Positions 52,076 to 60,879 are shown, counted from the first letter of the stretch. The stretch is DNA of 64,000 nt from Clostridium_AD sp050717515 (GCF_050717515.1 NZ_JBOITL010000038.1:1-64000); one strand, 5' to 3'. The notes: a model not told the origin generated them from the sequence alone. Made by a program: numbers and translations.

Positions 52076-53167
52076 TTACACTCCTAACAATTCTTTAACA
52101 ACCTCTTCTTTTTCAAATAATAGACATCCTCCATCATGTTCTCCTAGTAACAGCTCATTATTTTTAAGTTTTTTAAATAATGGTGATTTTAAAGCTTCTT
52201 TTAAACTACATTCTTTTAAATTAACATCTGAATATGGTGAAAATGGACATGGTTCTGCTCCACCATTAGCATTTATATGAAAAAAACCTCTTCCAGCAGC
52301 TAAACATCCACCTGAATATTTCTCATCACCGGGGAATGATAAAAACACCATATTTTCAAATATTTTTCTTAGTTCTTCTACATTTTCTTCTAATATTAAC
52401 CGATCTTTATCAGTAGGTGCAATATTTCTAGTAGATTTAGTTACTGGAACATATTCTGCAAATAATAATACTCTTGTTCCTTTATTATAAAGCTCCTGTA
52501 CAAACTCTTTACTTGTAACAGTCATTATATTTCCAGTTGTTACAGTTACAGAACCCCCAAATAAAATTCCTTTTTTATTTAAACTATCCATTGAAGTCAT
52601 TATTAAATTATAAGTTCCTATCCCCCTTCTGCCATCAGTTTGATCCCTATCACCTTCAATACTTATCATTGGCACAAGATTTCTGTTTTTATCAAATAAA
52701 TTTATATAACTTTCATCTATCATAGTTCCATTTGTGAAAATCGTAAAAACTATTTCTTTAACAGAAGAAGCTTTTTCAATAACTCCTCTCCTCATTAACG
52801 GTTCTCCCCCTAATAATAATACAAATGAAATTCCAAGCTCCTTCGCTTCATTAAATATGTCTCCCCATCTTTCTTCTGATATCTCACTACCTTTTAAGTT
52901 ATCTCCACATGATTTATTAGCTCTTGCATAACAACCCTTACAATATAAATTGCAATTAGTAGCAATACTTCCCATTAAAAATGGTGGTATATGCCCGCCT
53001 TTACTTTCTACGATATCTCTTTTATTTTTTGCACTCTTTACTGCTAACATATATTTTATTAGAAATGCAGATTCCTTTGGATTTTTTATAGATGATTTCA
53101 AAACATTTTTTACTATATTTTCAATACCCTTACTCATATATTCAGATAAATCAAATGCTTTGTTCAT
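52076..53167 (-). CDS. Radical SAM/SPASM-like enzyme
   Basis: A 363-residue enzyme. The radical SAM cluster is held by Cys72, Cys76 and Cys79 in NCNLYCKGCYARAN; FVLLLGGEPLMR is the GGEP motif and SIEGDRDQTDGRRG a later strand motif. C-terminal Cys288, Cys307, Cys320 and Cys348 (GGCLAAGRGFFHI, GGAEPCPFSPYSDV) suggest a SPASM-type auxiliary cluster site, which is common in peptide-modifying enzymes. It is last in a run of genes for a small unknown protein, ABC transporters and an Agr-like two-component system. No obvious precursor peptide gene is seen. AAGGAGTTAAGTA precedes the ATG. Confidence 0.88.
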   Translation of the reverse strand: MNKAFDLSEYMSKGIENIVKNVLKSSIKNPKESAFLIKYMLAVKSAKNKRDIVESKGGHIPPFLMGSIATNCNLYCKGCYARANKSCGDNLKGSEISEERWGDIFNEAKELGISFVLLLGGEPLMRRGVIEKASSVKEIVFTIFTNGTMIDESYINLFDKNRNLVPMISIEGDRDQTDGRRGIGTYNLIMTSMDSLNKKGILFGGSVTVTTGNIMTVTSKEFVQELYNKGTRVLLFAEYVPVTKSTRNIAPTDKDRLILEENVEELRKIFENMVFLSFPGDEKYSGGCLAAGRGFFHINANGGAEPCPFSPYSDVNLKECSLKEALKSPLFKKLKNNELLLGEHDGGCLLFEKEEVVKELLGV

Positions 53168-53189
53168 TACTTAACTCCTTCAAAACTCT

Positions 53190-53561
53190 TTATTTTAAAA
53201 ATAAATCTAGTTGAATATCAATAAGCCTATCTCTTTCTTGTTTACTCATAATATTAATTTTACTAAACGCTTTAAATTCATCTGCTCTGTAAAATACTAA
53301 TTGCATAAATGAAATTAATTGATATGAAATAATTTTGCACTCTTCATCACTTTTACTGCCTTGAAAGCATTCTTTAACTAAAGGAAGTATTTCAATAACT
53401 TGAGTAAATTCTTCCTTTAATAAATTATAAGGCATCATTTCCTTTGTATATTTTTTATAATCAACAACTATATCACTAATACGAGATAAAAAATCTCTGA
53501 GTTTCTTTCTTGGTGCTTTAACACTATTTTTCATATCTTGAAAATAAGTAACTGTAATCAA
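53190..53561 (-). CDS. Unknown small helical protein between permease and radical SAM enzyme
   Basis: A 123-residue soluble, all-helical protein without recognised family. It contains LSRISDIVVDYKKYTKEMMP and SYQLISFMQLVFYRADEFKA. The reading frame overlaps the permease stop by 4 nt and opens with a TTG after AGGAA; the first ATG is nine codons in and lacks a ribosome site, so the start is uncertain. The stop lies 22 nt before the radical SAM start. Tight packing implies a joint role, perhaps as an adaptor or carrier for the enzyme (inference). Confidence 0.65.
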   Translation of the reverse strand: MITVTYFQDMKNSVKAPRKKLRDFLSRISDIVVDYKKYTKEMMPYNLLKEEFTQVIEILPLVKECFQGSKSDEECKIISYQLISFMQLVFYRADEFKAFSKINIMSKQERDRLIDIQLDLFLK

Positions 53562-54367
53562 TTTCCTGTGCTCTTATAATATCGCAAACTATATCTCCAA
53601 AAAATGTATGATAGCAAATATAAGATAATCCCAATAAACGGTGCAATATACATATAAACTAATGGATAGTTTGCCATATCTTCTTTTCTTAATAGAAATT
53701 GTGCTGGAAAATAGTTTACAAAAGCAAACGGAACTACATACATAATGAGCCATTGAATAATTTTATGAAAAATACTAATTGGATAGCCTGCAAATTTTCT
53801 CATATTCCAGTAAAACATTTCTTTTAAATTATCAGTTTTAATAAGATAAAAATTAAGGGAAGCAAACAATAAAAATATTGCGCCTTGAATTAGAACACCC
53901 CCTATTACTGCTAATACGTAATATATTACTGTTTCAAGATTCCATACAATTCCCACTTTATTGGCTGAAATGATAAATAATGTGATACCTAAAAACCCAT
54001 GTCCTATAGCTGCAAACCAATCAGAATTACTTGCGATAACTTGAAATAGCAACCCTCTAGGACGTAATATTAACCTATCAAAGCTACCATTTTGAATTGT
54101 GCCTCCAAAATCTCTAAGTCCTGTAAAGAATATAATTAATATTCCATAGGTTATGAATAATAGACTAAATAAAAATATCATTTCATCTATATACCACCCA
54201 TTAATATTACCGAATTTAAGCAAGGTAAAATAGATAACAATAATTCCTGTCGCTTCTCTTAAGAATACAGCAAGTGAACGAAGAATGGCGTCAACCTTAT
54301 ACTGAAACCAGGATTTTATTGTTGTTTTGGTATAGTATAAGAACATAGATAAATTATCATTTTTCAT
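53558..54367 (-). CDS. ABC-2 type permease (DUF990/PF06182 family), subunit 1
   Basis: A 269-residue membrane protein with six helices. GLRDFGGTIQNGSFDRLILR, the Asp-Arg-rich cytoplasmic segment, and WLIMYVVPFAFVNYFPAQFL near the end are signatures of the PF06182 ABC-2 family. It forms a pair with the next gene (3-nt gap). Such pairs, with one ATPase, make exporters of unknown small or peptide substrates. Confidence 0.85.
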   Translation of the reverse strand: MKNDNLSMFLYYTKTTIKSWFQYKVDAILRSLAVFLREATGIIVIYFTLLKFGNINGWYIDEMIFLFSLLFITYGILIIFFTGLRDFGGTIQNGSFDRLILRPRGLLFQVIASNSDWFAAIGHGFLGITLFIISANKVGIVWNLETVIYYVLAVIGGVLIQGAIFLLFASLNFYLIKTDNLKEMFYWNMRKFAGYPISIFHKIIQWLIMYVVPFAFVNYFPAQFLLRKEDMANYPLVYMYIAPFIGIILYLLSYIFWRYSLRYYKSTGN

Positions 54368-54370
54368 TCT

Positions 54371-55159
54371 TTAGCCTCCCTGTACAATCAGTTTCTTTTG
54401 TCCACATCTCCACATTACGTCACCAATTATATAGAGAATGCCTATCCAAATTATTTGACGTCCAAAATTGAATAAAATATCACCATTTTGCATATCACCA
54501 AGATAAAGTCTAACAGGAGTAAAATAAATAGAATCGAAAGGAGTAAATCTAATTATCCTCATTACACTTTTAGGCATAAACCAAAGTGGTAACATAGCTC
54601 CAGAAAATACGTTAACAAAAACGTTCTTTATTGTAGCAAGACTCCATACATTTATAAGCCAAAATGATGTCATTTGAACAATAAAGCTAATTTGCCATAA
54701 TACAAAGAATCCTAAAATTGTACTTACAACAAATAAAATTAATGCAAGCAAGTTTGTTGGCTTTTCTATTTCAACAAAACACCTGGCAATAATAAAGGCT
54801 GGTAAGAAATTAAAAGTGAGCCTAAAAATAATATTTCCTAGGTTTTCGGCAAGTAGTCTAATCTTAAAATTAACTGGTTTTAAAAATTCATTTACTATTG
54901 AACCATCTCCAATCTTTCGCTGTACAAAGAGATCATCAATTTGAAAAGCATTAGATAAACCTAAGGATAAAATGAAATTAGTTGTTACCATAGAAAATGT
55001 AATTCCATCAATCTCAGTTGCAGTGCCATAAAGACTCCTATAAATACACCAAAATATAAAAAATTGCAAACAAGTGTTGATGATTCCTATAATATAATCA
55101 AATCTATATACCATATTGTTAGAAAATTTCTTTCTTGCAAATTCTACGTATGCTCTCAT
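54371..55159 (-). CDS. ABC-2 type permease (DUF990/PF06182 family), subunit 2
   Basis: A 262-residue membrane protein with six helices, similar in layout to its neighbour: QRKIGDGSIVNEFLKPVNFK is the cytoplasmic segment and IRFTPFDSIYFTPVRLYLGD the family ending. It overlaps the stop of the ATPase gene upstream by 4 nt (ATGA-type), showing translational coupling. With subunit 1 it would form a heterodimeric pore. Confidence 0.85.
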   Translation of the reverse strand: MRAYVEFARKKFSNNMVYRFDYIIGIINTCLQFFIFWCIYRSLYGTATEIDGITFSMVTTNFILSLGLSNAFQIDDLFVQRKIGDGSIVNEFLKPVNFKIRLLAENLGNIIFRLTFNFLPAFIIARCFVEIEKPTNLLALILFVVSTILGFFVLWQISFIVQMTSFWLINVWSLATIKNVFVNVFSGAMLPLWFMPKSVMRIIRFTPFDSIYFTPVRLYLGDMQNGDILFNFGRQIIWIGILYIIGDVMWRCGQKKLIVQGG

Positions 55160-56160
55160 CTGATATCTATGCTCCCCTCATAGATTTGTCTAACTATTCC
55201 TTCAATTTCAGGTTCTACAATAGATAAATCTTTTACATTATATTTAGTAAGTAAGTCTGTCATTAATTCGTTAATATGCACCTTAGAATTTTCAAATATA
55301 AATCTTTTTTTTCGCCCATCAAGCTCATTTAACTCTTTAATTACAACATCTTTTATTGGTTCCATAATAAAGTGGCTTCCAAACTCTACATCAATCTCTC
55401 TTGATGTTCCGTATTTCTCTTTTATCCCTGCCAGACTACCATCATAGAGCTTTTCTCCTTTATCAATGATAATTAAGCGATTACAAGTCTTTTCTATATC
55501 CTGCATATCATGAGTAGTAAAAATCATGGTAATACCTTGACTTTCATTTAAATAACGGATAAACTCTCGAATCTTCTCTTTACCTACAACATCAAGTCCT
55601 ATAGTAGGTTCATCAAAAAACACAATTTTAGGAGAGTGAAGTAAAGCTGCTACAATATCTGCACGCATTCTTTGACCAAGTGAAAGTTGACGCACAGGTT
55701 GATTAATAAATCCACTCATATCAAGTAGCTCTGTGAATTTATTTAAATTTTCATTATACCTATGATTAGGTATTCGATATATGTGTTTGATAAGTTCAAA
55801 ACTATCTATTACAGGCAAATCCCAAGCAAGTTGAGACTTTTGCCCAAATACAACCCCAATATTAGATACATATTCCTTCCTTTGTTTATAGGGAATAAAT
55901 CCTGCAATATTTATTTCTCCACTATCAGGATATAGAATGCCTGATAGCATTTTAATTGTTGTTGATTTTCCAGCTCCGTTTGGCCCTATAAACCCAACCA
56001 TTTCCCCTTCATTTATACAAAAACTAATATTATTTACAGCCTTTTTATACTCATATTTTGGCATAAATGCATTAACAAGCATACTTGGAATTCCTTTTGA
56101 CCTTTTGCTTATTTTAAAGGTCTTACTTATTCCCTTAACTTGAATTAATGGTTTCTCCAT
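55156..56160 (-). CDS. ABC transporter ATP-binding protein 1
   Basis: A 334-residue ATPase: Walker A GFIGPNGAGKSTTIK, Q-loop GVVFGQKSQLAWD, signature LSLGQRMRADIVAALL, Walker B KIVFFDEPTIGLD and switch His in TTHDMQDIE. About 90 residues follow as a C-terminal extension. The ATG at 56160 follows GGGGTGGAAATA; it overlaps the upstream ATPase gene by 26 nt. It would drive the PF06182 permeases. Confidence 0.9.
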   Translation of the reverse strand: MEKPLIQVKGISKTFKISKRSKGIPSMLVNAFMPKYEYKKAVNNISFCINEGEMVGFIGPNGAGKSTTIKMLSGILYPDSGEINIAGFIPYKQRKEYVSNIGVVFGQKSQLAWDLPVIDSFELIKHIYRIPNHRYNENLNKFTELLDMSGFINQPVRQLSLGQRMRADIVAALLHSPKIVFFDEPTIGLDVVGKEKIREFIRYLNESQGITMIFTTHDMQDIEKTCNRLIIIDKGEKLYDGSLAGIKEKYGTSREIDVEFGSHFIMEPIKDVVIKELNELDGRKKRFIFENSKVHINELMTDLLTKYNVKDLSIVEPEIEGIVRQIYEGSIDIR

Positions 56161-57163
56161 TATTTCCACCCCTTTGAATACTCTGTGCTGGTATTTTCTC
56201 ATACATTGCACGAACTATATCGTTTAAATTTGGCTCATACATTTTAATGCTTTTAATATGGCACTGTTTTACTATATGATTTAAAATTATAGATGAATTA
56301 ATAATTTTATTATCATAGGTAATTGATATACCATTCTTCTCAATTTTATATTTTTTGATAGGTAAATCTTCCAAATCAGGAAACCTCATATTATCAATTT
56401 CTAGCTGCATTGTGTGTTCTAAAGCAAATACAGCCTTCATTCTTTTTATATCACCGTTGTAAACCATCCCTCCCTTATCAATAACCATTACTCTTGAGCA
56501 GATTTTTTCAATATCTGTTACATTATGAGTTGTAAGAATAACTGTTGTCTTTCGAAGCTTGTTTACTTCATATATAAAATTAAGAATACTTTCTTTAGCG
56601 ATAACATCTAACCCAATTGTGGGTTCATCTAAATAGAGAATTTTAGGGTTATGCAGATTAGCACAAGCAAAATCTGCCCTCATTCTTTGACCTAAAGAAA
56701 GCTTATCAACAGGTTTATATAAAATATTATCCAAATCTAAAATATCACAGAATAATTGCATATTTTCTTTGTACTGTTTATCTGAAATTTTATACATATG
56801 CTTCATCATTTGAAAGGACTCAATAACTGGCATCTCCTTCCAAAGTTGAGTTCGGTGTCCAAAAACAGCTCCTATTTGTTTTACATTCTTAATATGATTC
56901 TTATAAGGATCCATGCCATTTACTCTTACAATTCCCCTTGTAGGAAGTAAAATACCTGTTAACATATTTATTGTGGTAGATTTACCTGCTCCATTAGGTC
57001 CAATAAAGCCAACAATTTCGCCTTGTGATATATGAAAAGAAAGGTTATTTACAACTTGCTTTACCTCATATTCTCGTTTAAAAATATGTTTGATTGCATT
57101 TTTTTTACTCTCTTCTTTTTTTAAAACCTTATATTCTTTACACAAATTTTTTACTGTAATCAT
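56135..57163 (-). CDS. ABC transporter ATP-binding protein 2
   Basis: A 342-residue ATPase, a clear paralogue of the next gene: Walker A GFIGPNGAGKSTTIN, signature LSLGQRMRADFACANL, Walker B KILYLDEPTIGLD, switch TTHNVTDIE. The ATG at 57163 follows AAGGTGG. Two ATPases with two permeases suggests a fully heteromeric exporter, whereas related operons often carry one ATPase only. Confidence 0.9.
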   Translation of the reverse strand: MITVKNLCKEYKVLKKEESKKNAIKHIFKREYEVKQVVNNLSFHISQGEIVGFIGPNGAGKSTTINMLTGILLPTRGIVRVNGMDPYKNHIKNVKQIGAVFGHRTQLWKEMPVIESFQMMKHMYKISDKQYKENMQLFCDILDLDNILYKPVDKLSLGQRMRADFACANLHNPKILYLDEPTIGLDVIAKESILNFIYEVNKLRKTTVILTTHNVTDIEKICSRVMVIDKGGMVYNGDIKRMKAVFALEHTMQLEIDNMRFPDLEDLPIKKYKIEKNGISITYDNKIINSSIILNHIVKQCHIKSIKMYEPNLNDIVRAMYEKIPAQSIQRGGNNGETINSS

Positions 57164-57220
57164 AAATACCACCTTGCATATTATCCTTTCGGACCTATTT
57201 TTAATTATAGTTAAATTTAA

Positions 57221-57245
57221 ATCCCATAGTCAACGACTATGGGAT
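57221..57245. promoter_or_regulatory. Perfect 11-bp dyad upstream of the ABC genes
   Basis: ATCCCATAGTC and its exact complement are separated by AAC, in the 135-nt gap between the kinase stop and the first ATPase start. No strong T-run follows on the minus strand, so an operator or mRNA hairpin regulating the transporter genes is more likely than a terminator. Confidence 0.6.
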
Positions 57246-57298
57246 AAACAACACCCTATTAGGTATGAACAACCATGTGCTTTTATTCACTAGAACAA

Positions 57299-58129
57299 TC
57301 ATGTTTGTTCTAATCTTTCAGATAGAACCATTACATATACACAAAACATGCCATCCTCTTCATAAAAGTCTATCATTCCATCATATTTTTCTACTATACT
57401 TTTTATTTGCTTTATTCCATATCCATGTTTTCCATTAGAAGTTTTTGAAGATATAAATTTAGGATTCCTCTCTAAAACTGATTCATTAACTCTATTTTTA
57501 ATTAAAATAGTGTCGTATGCTCTTTTCCTAAGAATATTCACATGTATTTCCCTATTTGAAGTTATAATACTTGCCTCAATTGCATTATCAAATAAATTAC
57601 TGAGCAGAGAAGAAAAATCTACACTTCCCATTATTTCAAATGGAATATTCTCAATTTCAGCTTTAACATCTATACCATTTTGCTTAGCATATTCTAACTT
57701 TGTATTTATGATATAGTTGAGAATAGAATTACCTGTTTCAATATAGGTATAAATTTGATTTAACTTGTCTAATATTAATGATAAATACTCTTTTGCTTCA
57801 TCATATTTATTCCCATTAAGAAAAGAGGTTATAACTAAAATATGATTCTTCATATCATGTTTTAACCGTCTAGTTTTCTCATTCAATTTCTGTATTTCCT
57901 CACTTTGATCCTTTTCTCTTTTGTAATCTTCATTAAGCAACTGATATTCTAATTGGTATTGCATGCTTTTCCCTATCACTTCAATATACTCTCTATCAAG
58001 AGTCTCATATTTGATTTTATACTGTTTTCTTTTTCTATGTTCTAATAAATACAATATTATAAATACCATTGCTACAATAAACATAATTAAAGCTATACCT
58101 ATGTTAACTGAAAGACTAAATAATTCCAT
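57299..58129 (-). CDS. AgrC-like sensor histidine kinase (GHKL type, single membrane helix)
   Basis: A 276-residue kinase. Residues 6-28 are a single membrane helix, followed by a coiled coil. RRLKHDMKNHILVI is the H-box of the AgrC/ComD (HPK10) class, LLSNLFDNAIEASI the N-box and GKHGYGIKQIKSIVEKYDG the G-box. The multi-helix peptide-sensing domain of AgrC is absent, so it may sense the transporter or a membrane cue. It overlaps nothing but lies 4 nt from the regulator. Confidence 0.88.
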   Translation of the reverse strand: MELFSLSVNIGIALIMFIVAMVFIILYLLEHRKRKQYKIKYETLDREYIEVIGKSMQYQLEYQLLNEDYKREKDQSEEIQKLNEKTRRLKHDMKNHILVITSFLNGNKYDEAKEYLSLILDKLNQIYTYIETGNSILNYIINTKLEYAKQNGIDVKAEIENIPFEIMGSVDFSSLLSNLFDNAIEASIITSNREIHVNILRKRAYDTILIKNRVNESVLERNPKFISSKTSNGKHGYGIKQIKSIVEKYDGMIDFYEEDGMFCVYVMVLSERLEQT

Positions 58130-58133
58130 CCTA

Positions 58134-58835
58134 TTACCTCATATACTTCATTAACAGTTTTCTGACATTTTCACGGTTACTTCTTCCTATAGGCAAAAGG
58201 CCAACCTTTGATAGTTCAACTTCATTGTATCGAATTGCATATACAAATCGTTGGTTTATCAAATAACCCCTATGTATTCTAATAAATCCCTTAGTAGAAA
58301 GTTGTTTTTCTAACACCCCTAGGGATTCTCTATAATAATAAGTAGCTGTTGTAGTAAAAACATTAACGTAGTTTGAATCTGCTTCAAAATACATAATCTC
58401 TGATATCTTAATTCTAATGAGCTCATTATTCATCTTTATTGATATTGTATCTTGTCTATCTTTCAATACATTAACTGCATTAGAAATAACCACTTCAATT
58501 TCTTCACTAAAATAATTTTTTCTAATAAATCCAAAAGGGTGATATTGAAAAGATTGATACACTAATGCTTCATAGTTTGTTACGAAAATCAAAAGAGTTT
58601 TAGAGCCTTGATTTAACAGATAGTCAGCAACTTCCATTCCGCTATGTTTAGGCATATCTATATCTAGGAACAAAATATCTATGTTGGTCTCACTTATATG
58701 TTCTAATAATGATTTGGCATCCTGTGTAATATAATACTCCACAAAAATATTTAGTTTTGAAAATATAGCCTTAATTATATCAGATAAATCTTCTAGTATC
58801 TTAGGTTCATCATCACAAATTACAATATGATACAT
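58134..58835 (-). CDS. LytTR-family response regulator (AgrA-like)
   Basis: A 233-residue regulator: receiver domain with ICDDEPKILEDL, phospho-Asp in ILFLDIDMPKHSG and an atypical K-containing loop; then a LytTR DNA-binding domain from about residue 130 (ISEIMYFEADSNYVNVFTT, then FIRIHRGYLINQRFVYAI). LytTR proteins bind paired direct repeats upstream of peptide-related operons. The ATG at 58835 follows GGAGAATG. With the kinase it should control the ABC and radical SAM genes downstream. Confidence 0.9.
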   Translation of the reverse strand: MYHIVICDDEPKILEDLSDIIKAIFSKLNIFVEYYITQDAKSLLEHISETNIDILFLDIDMPKHSGMEVADYLLNQGSKTLLIFVTNYEALVYQSFQYHPFGFIRKNYFSEEIEVVISNAVNVLKDRQDTISIKMNNELIRIKISEIMYFEADSNYVNVFTTTATYYYRESLGVLEKQLSTKGFIRIHRGYLINQRFVYAIRYNEVELSKVGLLPIGRSNRENVRKLLMKYMR

Positions 58836-58958
58836 ATCATTCTCCATTTCTAATGTTATATTATTTCTATGTCATTATCATCAAAAAAATATAAACAACT
58901 TATTTAACTGTCTGTCCAGTTTTAAGCTTTTATAATCAAATGTACCACGAAAATATCT

Positions 58959-59780
58959 CTACAGCTCAACCCAACAAACTTTATACTTATAATCAAATAC
59001 TAAATCTTGATTTTGTGCAGTCTTTTTTGAAGCCTCATTGAATCCATCACAATCCCACAATATGCTATAGCCTTTTTCACTTGCATCATTTAATACTTTT
59101 CTCAAAAGCAAAGAAGCATATCCTAACCTACGAGAACTTGCTAGTGTATCAACTCCTAAAACATAATTTCCATCATATGCTGCTATCGAAATAATTTTAC
59201 TTGCAATTTCATTATCTTTAATAACAGCAAATCCTATACCATTATCTAAATAACGATCTACGTTACCCCATGCCTTAGCAATTTCATCAAGAACATATGA
59301 AACATTGCTATATGCCATATGAAAAAAATCGGTATCAATACTTACAATAGAACACATATCCTGATTTTTCAAATCAACAGTTTTATATTCAACAACCTTA
59401 TAATTGTATTGCCATCCCCATTCAATATTTTTATCATAAAAAACATTGTTCATCATTTCCAACAATTCTTCAGTATCTGCCGCATATTCAAACTCCTCTT
59501 TGCTTCTATCTTTCAAAAATGAATTCAACTCACTCTCAAAAAAAACTCTTAAGTCTTTATAGTGCTTAGCATCTAAAGGCTTTCCCATGAGCTGAAAACC
59601 CTCAAGATGCTCTCCCCATACAATTGCAAAACTAGGTTTTTCTAAAGAATCAACCCATATTTTTCCTTTATTTGTTCCATTTAGTATACTCATATATGTA
59701 GCACAACTTTTCGAACATCTTAATGATTCAATTAAATTTCTATCGCCTATATTTATTACTTCCCTCATTTTTTCATTCAC
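58959..59780 (-). CDS. GNAT acetyltransferase (PF12746-like)
   Basis: A 273-residue protein with an N-terminal extension (residues 1-160) and a C-terminal GNAT domain: VLGVDTLASSRRLGYASLLL carries the acetyl-CoA loop RRLGYA, and SILWDCDGFNEASKKTAQNQ is the closing motif of the GNAT_acetyltr_2 branch. It shares layout with the gene at 62200, though not close identity. Gene upstream of the two-component genes in the same module. Confidence 0.75.
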   Translation of the reverse strand: MNEKMREVINIGDRNLIESLRCSKSCATYMSILNGTNKGKIWVDSLEKPSFAIVWGEHLEGFQLMGKPLDAKHYKDLRVFFESELNSFLKDRSKEEFEYAADTEELLEMMNNVFYDKNIEWGWQYNYKVVEYKTVDLKNQDMCSIVSIDTDFFHMAYSNVSYVLDEIAKAWGNVDRYLDNGIGFAVIKDNEIASKIISIAAYDGNYVLGVDTLASSRRLGYASLLLRKVLNDASEKGYSILWDCDGFNEASKKTAQNQDLVFDYKYKVCWVEL

Positions 59781-59919
59781 TTCACAATCCCCTCAAAAAA
59801 TAAGTATTCTCCTTGAACAATATTTACCTAAATCATTCATGAACTTAGATTCAATATTTTAATTGTAATATATATCCAAGATGCTTTGTTAAACACTTTT
59901 ATAATTTATTTTATCCGCT

Positions 59920-60500
59920 GCACATTATAGACATAATACTCATAAATACTTCTAAAACATTCTACTAACAATCTTTCTGCATCCTTCTATCATATTCCTT
60001 CTAAATTTGTATAATAAATCAAAATAATCGTTATTTACTAAACAATCCCTCTTAACTTTTCTTTAATATTATGAAACAACAAAAAAAACACCGATATCTA
60101 ACCGATGTTTTTTGTCCAAGCAAATCTATTTAAATTATTTAATGCAAGATTTTTATGACAAGAGGCTCATAAGCTTACCATTTATGTAGGTCTCTATTCA
60201 TGGCTATATGACTCATTTACATATCTTGCTTTTAGTTCTTGAATATTCATAGATAAATTCAATCTTTTAGCAATTTCGACCACAGCAATCCATAGGCCAT
60301 CGTTATGACTAGGCCCCTCCATATATTTACCCAATGTCATTTGAGATAATAGCTGATGTTCTTGTTTAAGTGATGTTTTAAAATATTCACAAAAATAAAG
60401 AGCACTTTTGCTCTATAAAACTAATTTCACAAATCCTTAGTAAGTTCGATCAATTGCTCTCTATAACTTTCTTTATTATGCTGTATCTTATGCATATCGA
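59920..60500. repeat. Dispersed terminator repeat R1, copy F, most complete
   Basis: R1 strings at 59925-60120 with the hairpin near 60083-60105. Beyond it a minus-strand frame of about 73 codons, 60194-60415, reads KQEHQLLSQMTLGKYMEGPS, HNDGLWIAVVEIAKRLNLSM and NIQELKARYVNESYSHE then stop. Upstream a short frame starts MHKIQHNKESYREQLIEL and ends early. The hairpin is thus the terminator of a now broken gene. I do not recognise the protein. It borders repeat X' and scar 4. Confidence 0.7.
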
Positions 60501-60570
60501 CCCTTTTAAGCGTATATCTTTTTATAACATTCTAAAGTTTTCTAACACTTACGTGTTAAAAGAGTGTTAA
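60500..60570. repeat. Direct repeat X', left of scar 4
   Basis: TTTTTATAACATTCTAAAGT, TTTCTAACACTTACGTG and TTAAAAGAGTGTTAAAACA. Its continuation on the minus strand (AAGGGTCGATATGCATAAGA, AAAGAAAGTTATAGA) matches the sequence just before the tRNA fragment (AAGGGTTGATATACATAAGT, AGAAAGTTATAAAA). Confidence 0.65.
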
Positions 60571-60579
60571 AACAAAAAT

Positions 60580-60613
60580 ATAGCAAGCTTTACATTGCTG
60601 TAAAGCTTGCTAT
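60580..60613 (-). terminator. tRNA-type terminator beside scar 4
   Basis: ATAGCAAGCTTTAC and its exact complement form a 14-bp stem with a 6-nt loop, then TTTTTGTTTT on the minus strand. One base pair differs from scar 3 on both arms, a compensatory change. Confidence 0.8.
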
Positions 60614-60629
60614 ATCAACATTTATGTTT

Positions 60630-60664
60630 TGGTGACTCCTAGGGGAATTGAACCCCTGAGTCGT
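60630..60664 (-). repeat. tRNA 3'-end fragment, copy 4
   Basis: Same T-arm, acceptor 3' half and ACCA as copies 2 and 3. It closes the 8.9-kb radical SAM module on its right side. Confidence 0.8.
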
Positions 60665-60838
60665 TAATTTGCCTTTTATAACTTTCTGCAATCTGCTATA
60701 ACTTATGTATATCAACCCTTCCAAGGGTATAACATTTTATAACATTCTAAAGGTTTCTAACACTTATGTGGGAAAAGTGTGGGAAAATAAATGGAAAAAC
60801 CGTAATAACTTCTCTTGGCATTATAAGAATAATGCCAA
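60665..60838. repeat. Direct repeat X and hairpin, right of scar 4
   Basis: X strings as at 51727, ending with CTTGGCATTATaagaATAAT-GCCAAG (60813-60838), a perfect 11-bp stem with a 4-nt loop. The same short dyad, less perfect, follows X at 51870 and occurs at 47090. Confidence 0.7.
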
Positions 60839-60879
60839 GCTGAAGTATATATAAAAAACGCAGACTTACTCCATTACTT

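Noticed and set aside
52029..53174. Plus-strand frames opposite the radical SAM gene
   Set aside because: They are mirror frames of the real gene, without ribosome sites.
57299..58835. A full Agr quorum-sensing system
   Set aside because: AgrB and an AgrD-like peptide gene are absent and the kinase has one membrane helix instead of a multi-helix sensor.
156..60664. Complete tRNA or tmRNA genes at the four scar sites
   Set aside because: Only the T-arm, acceptor 3' half and CCA are present. No D-arm, anticodon arm or 5' half lies upstream, and the acceptor does not match tmRNA.
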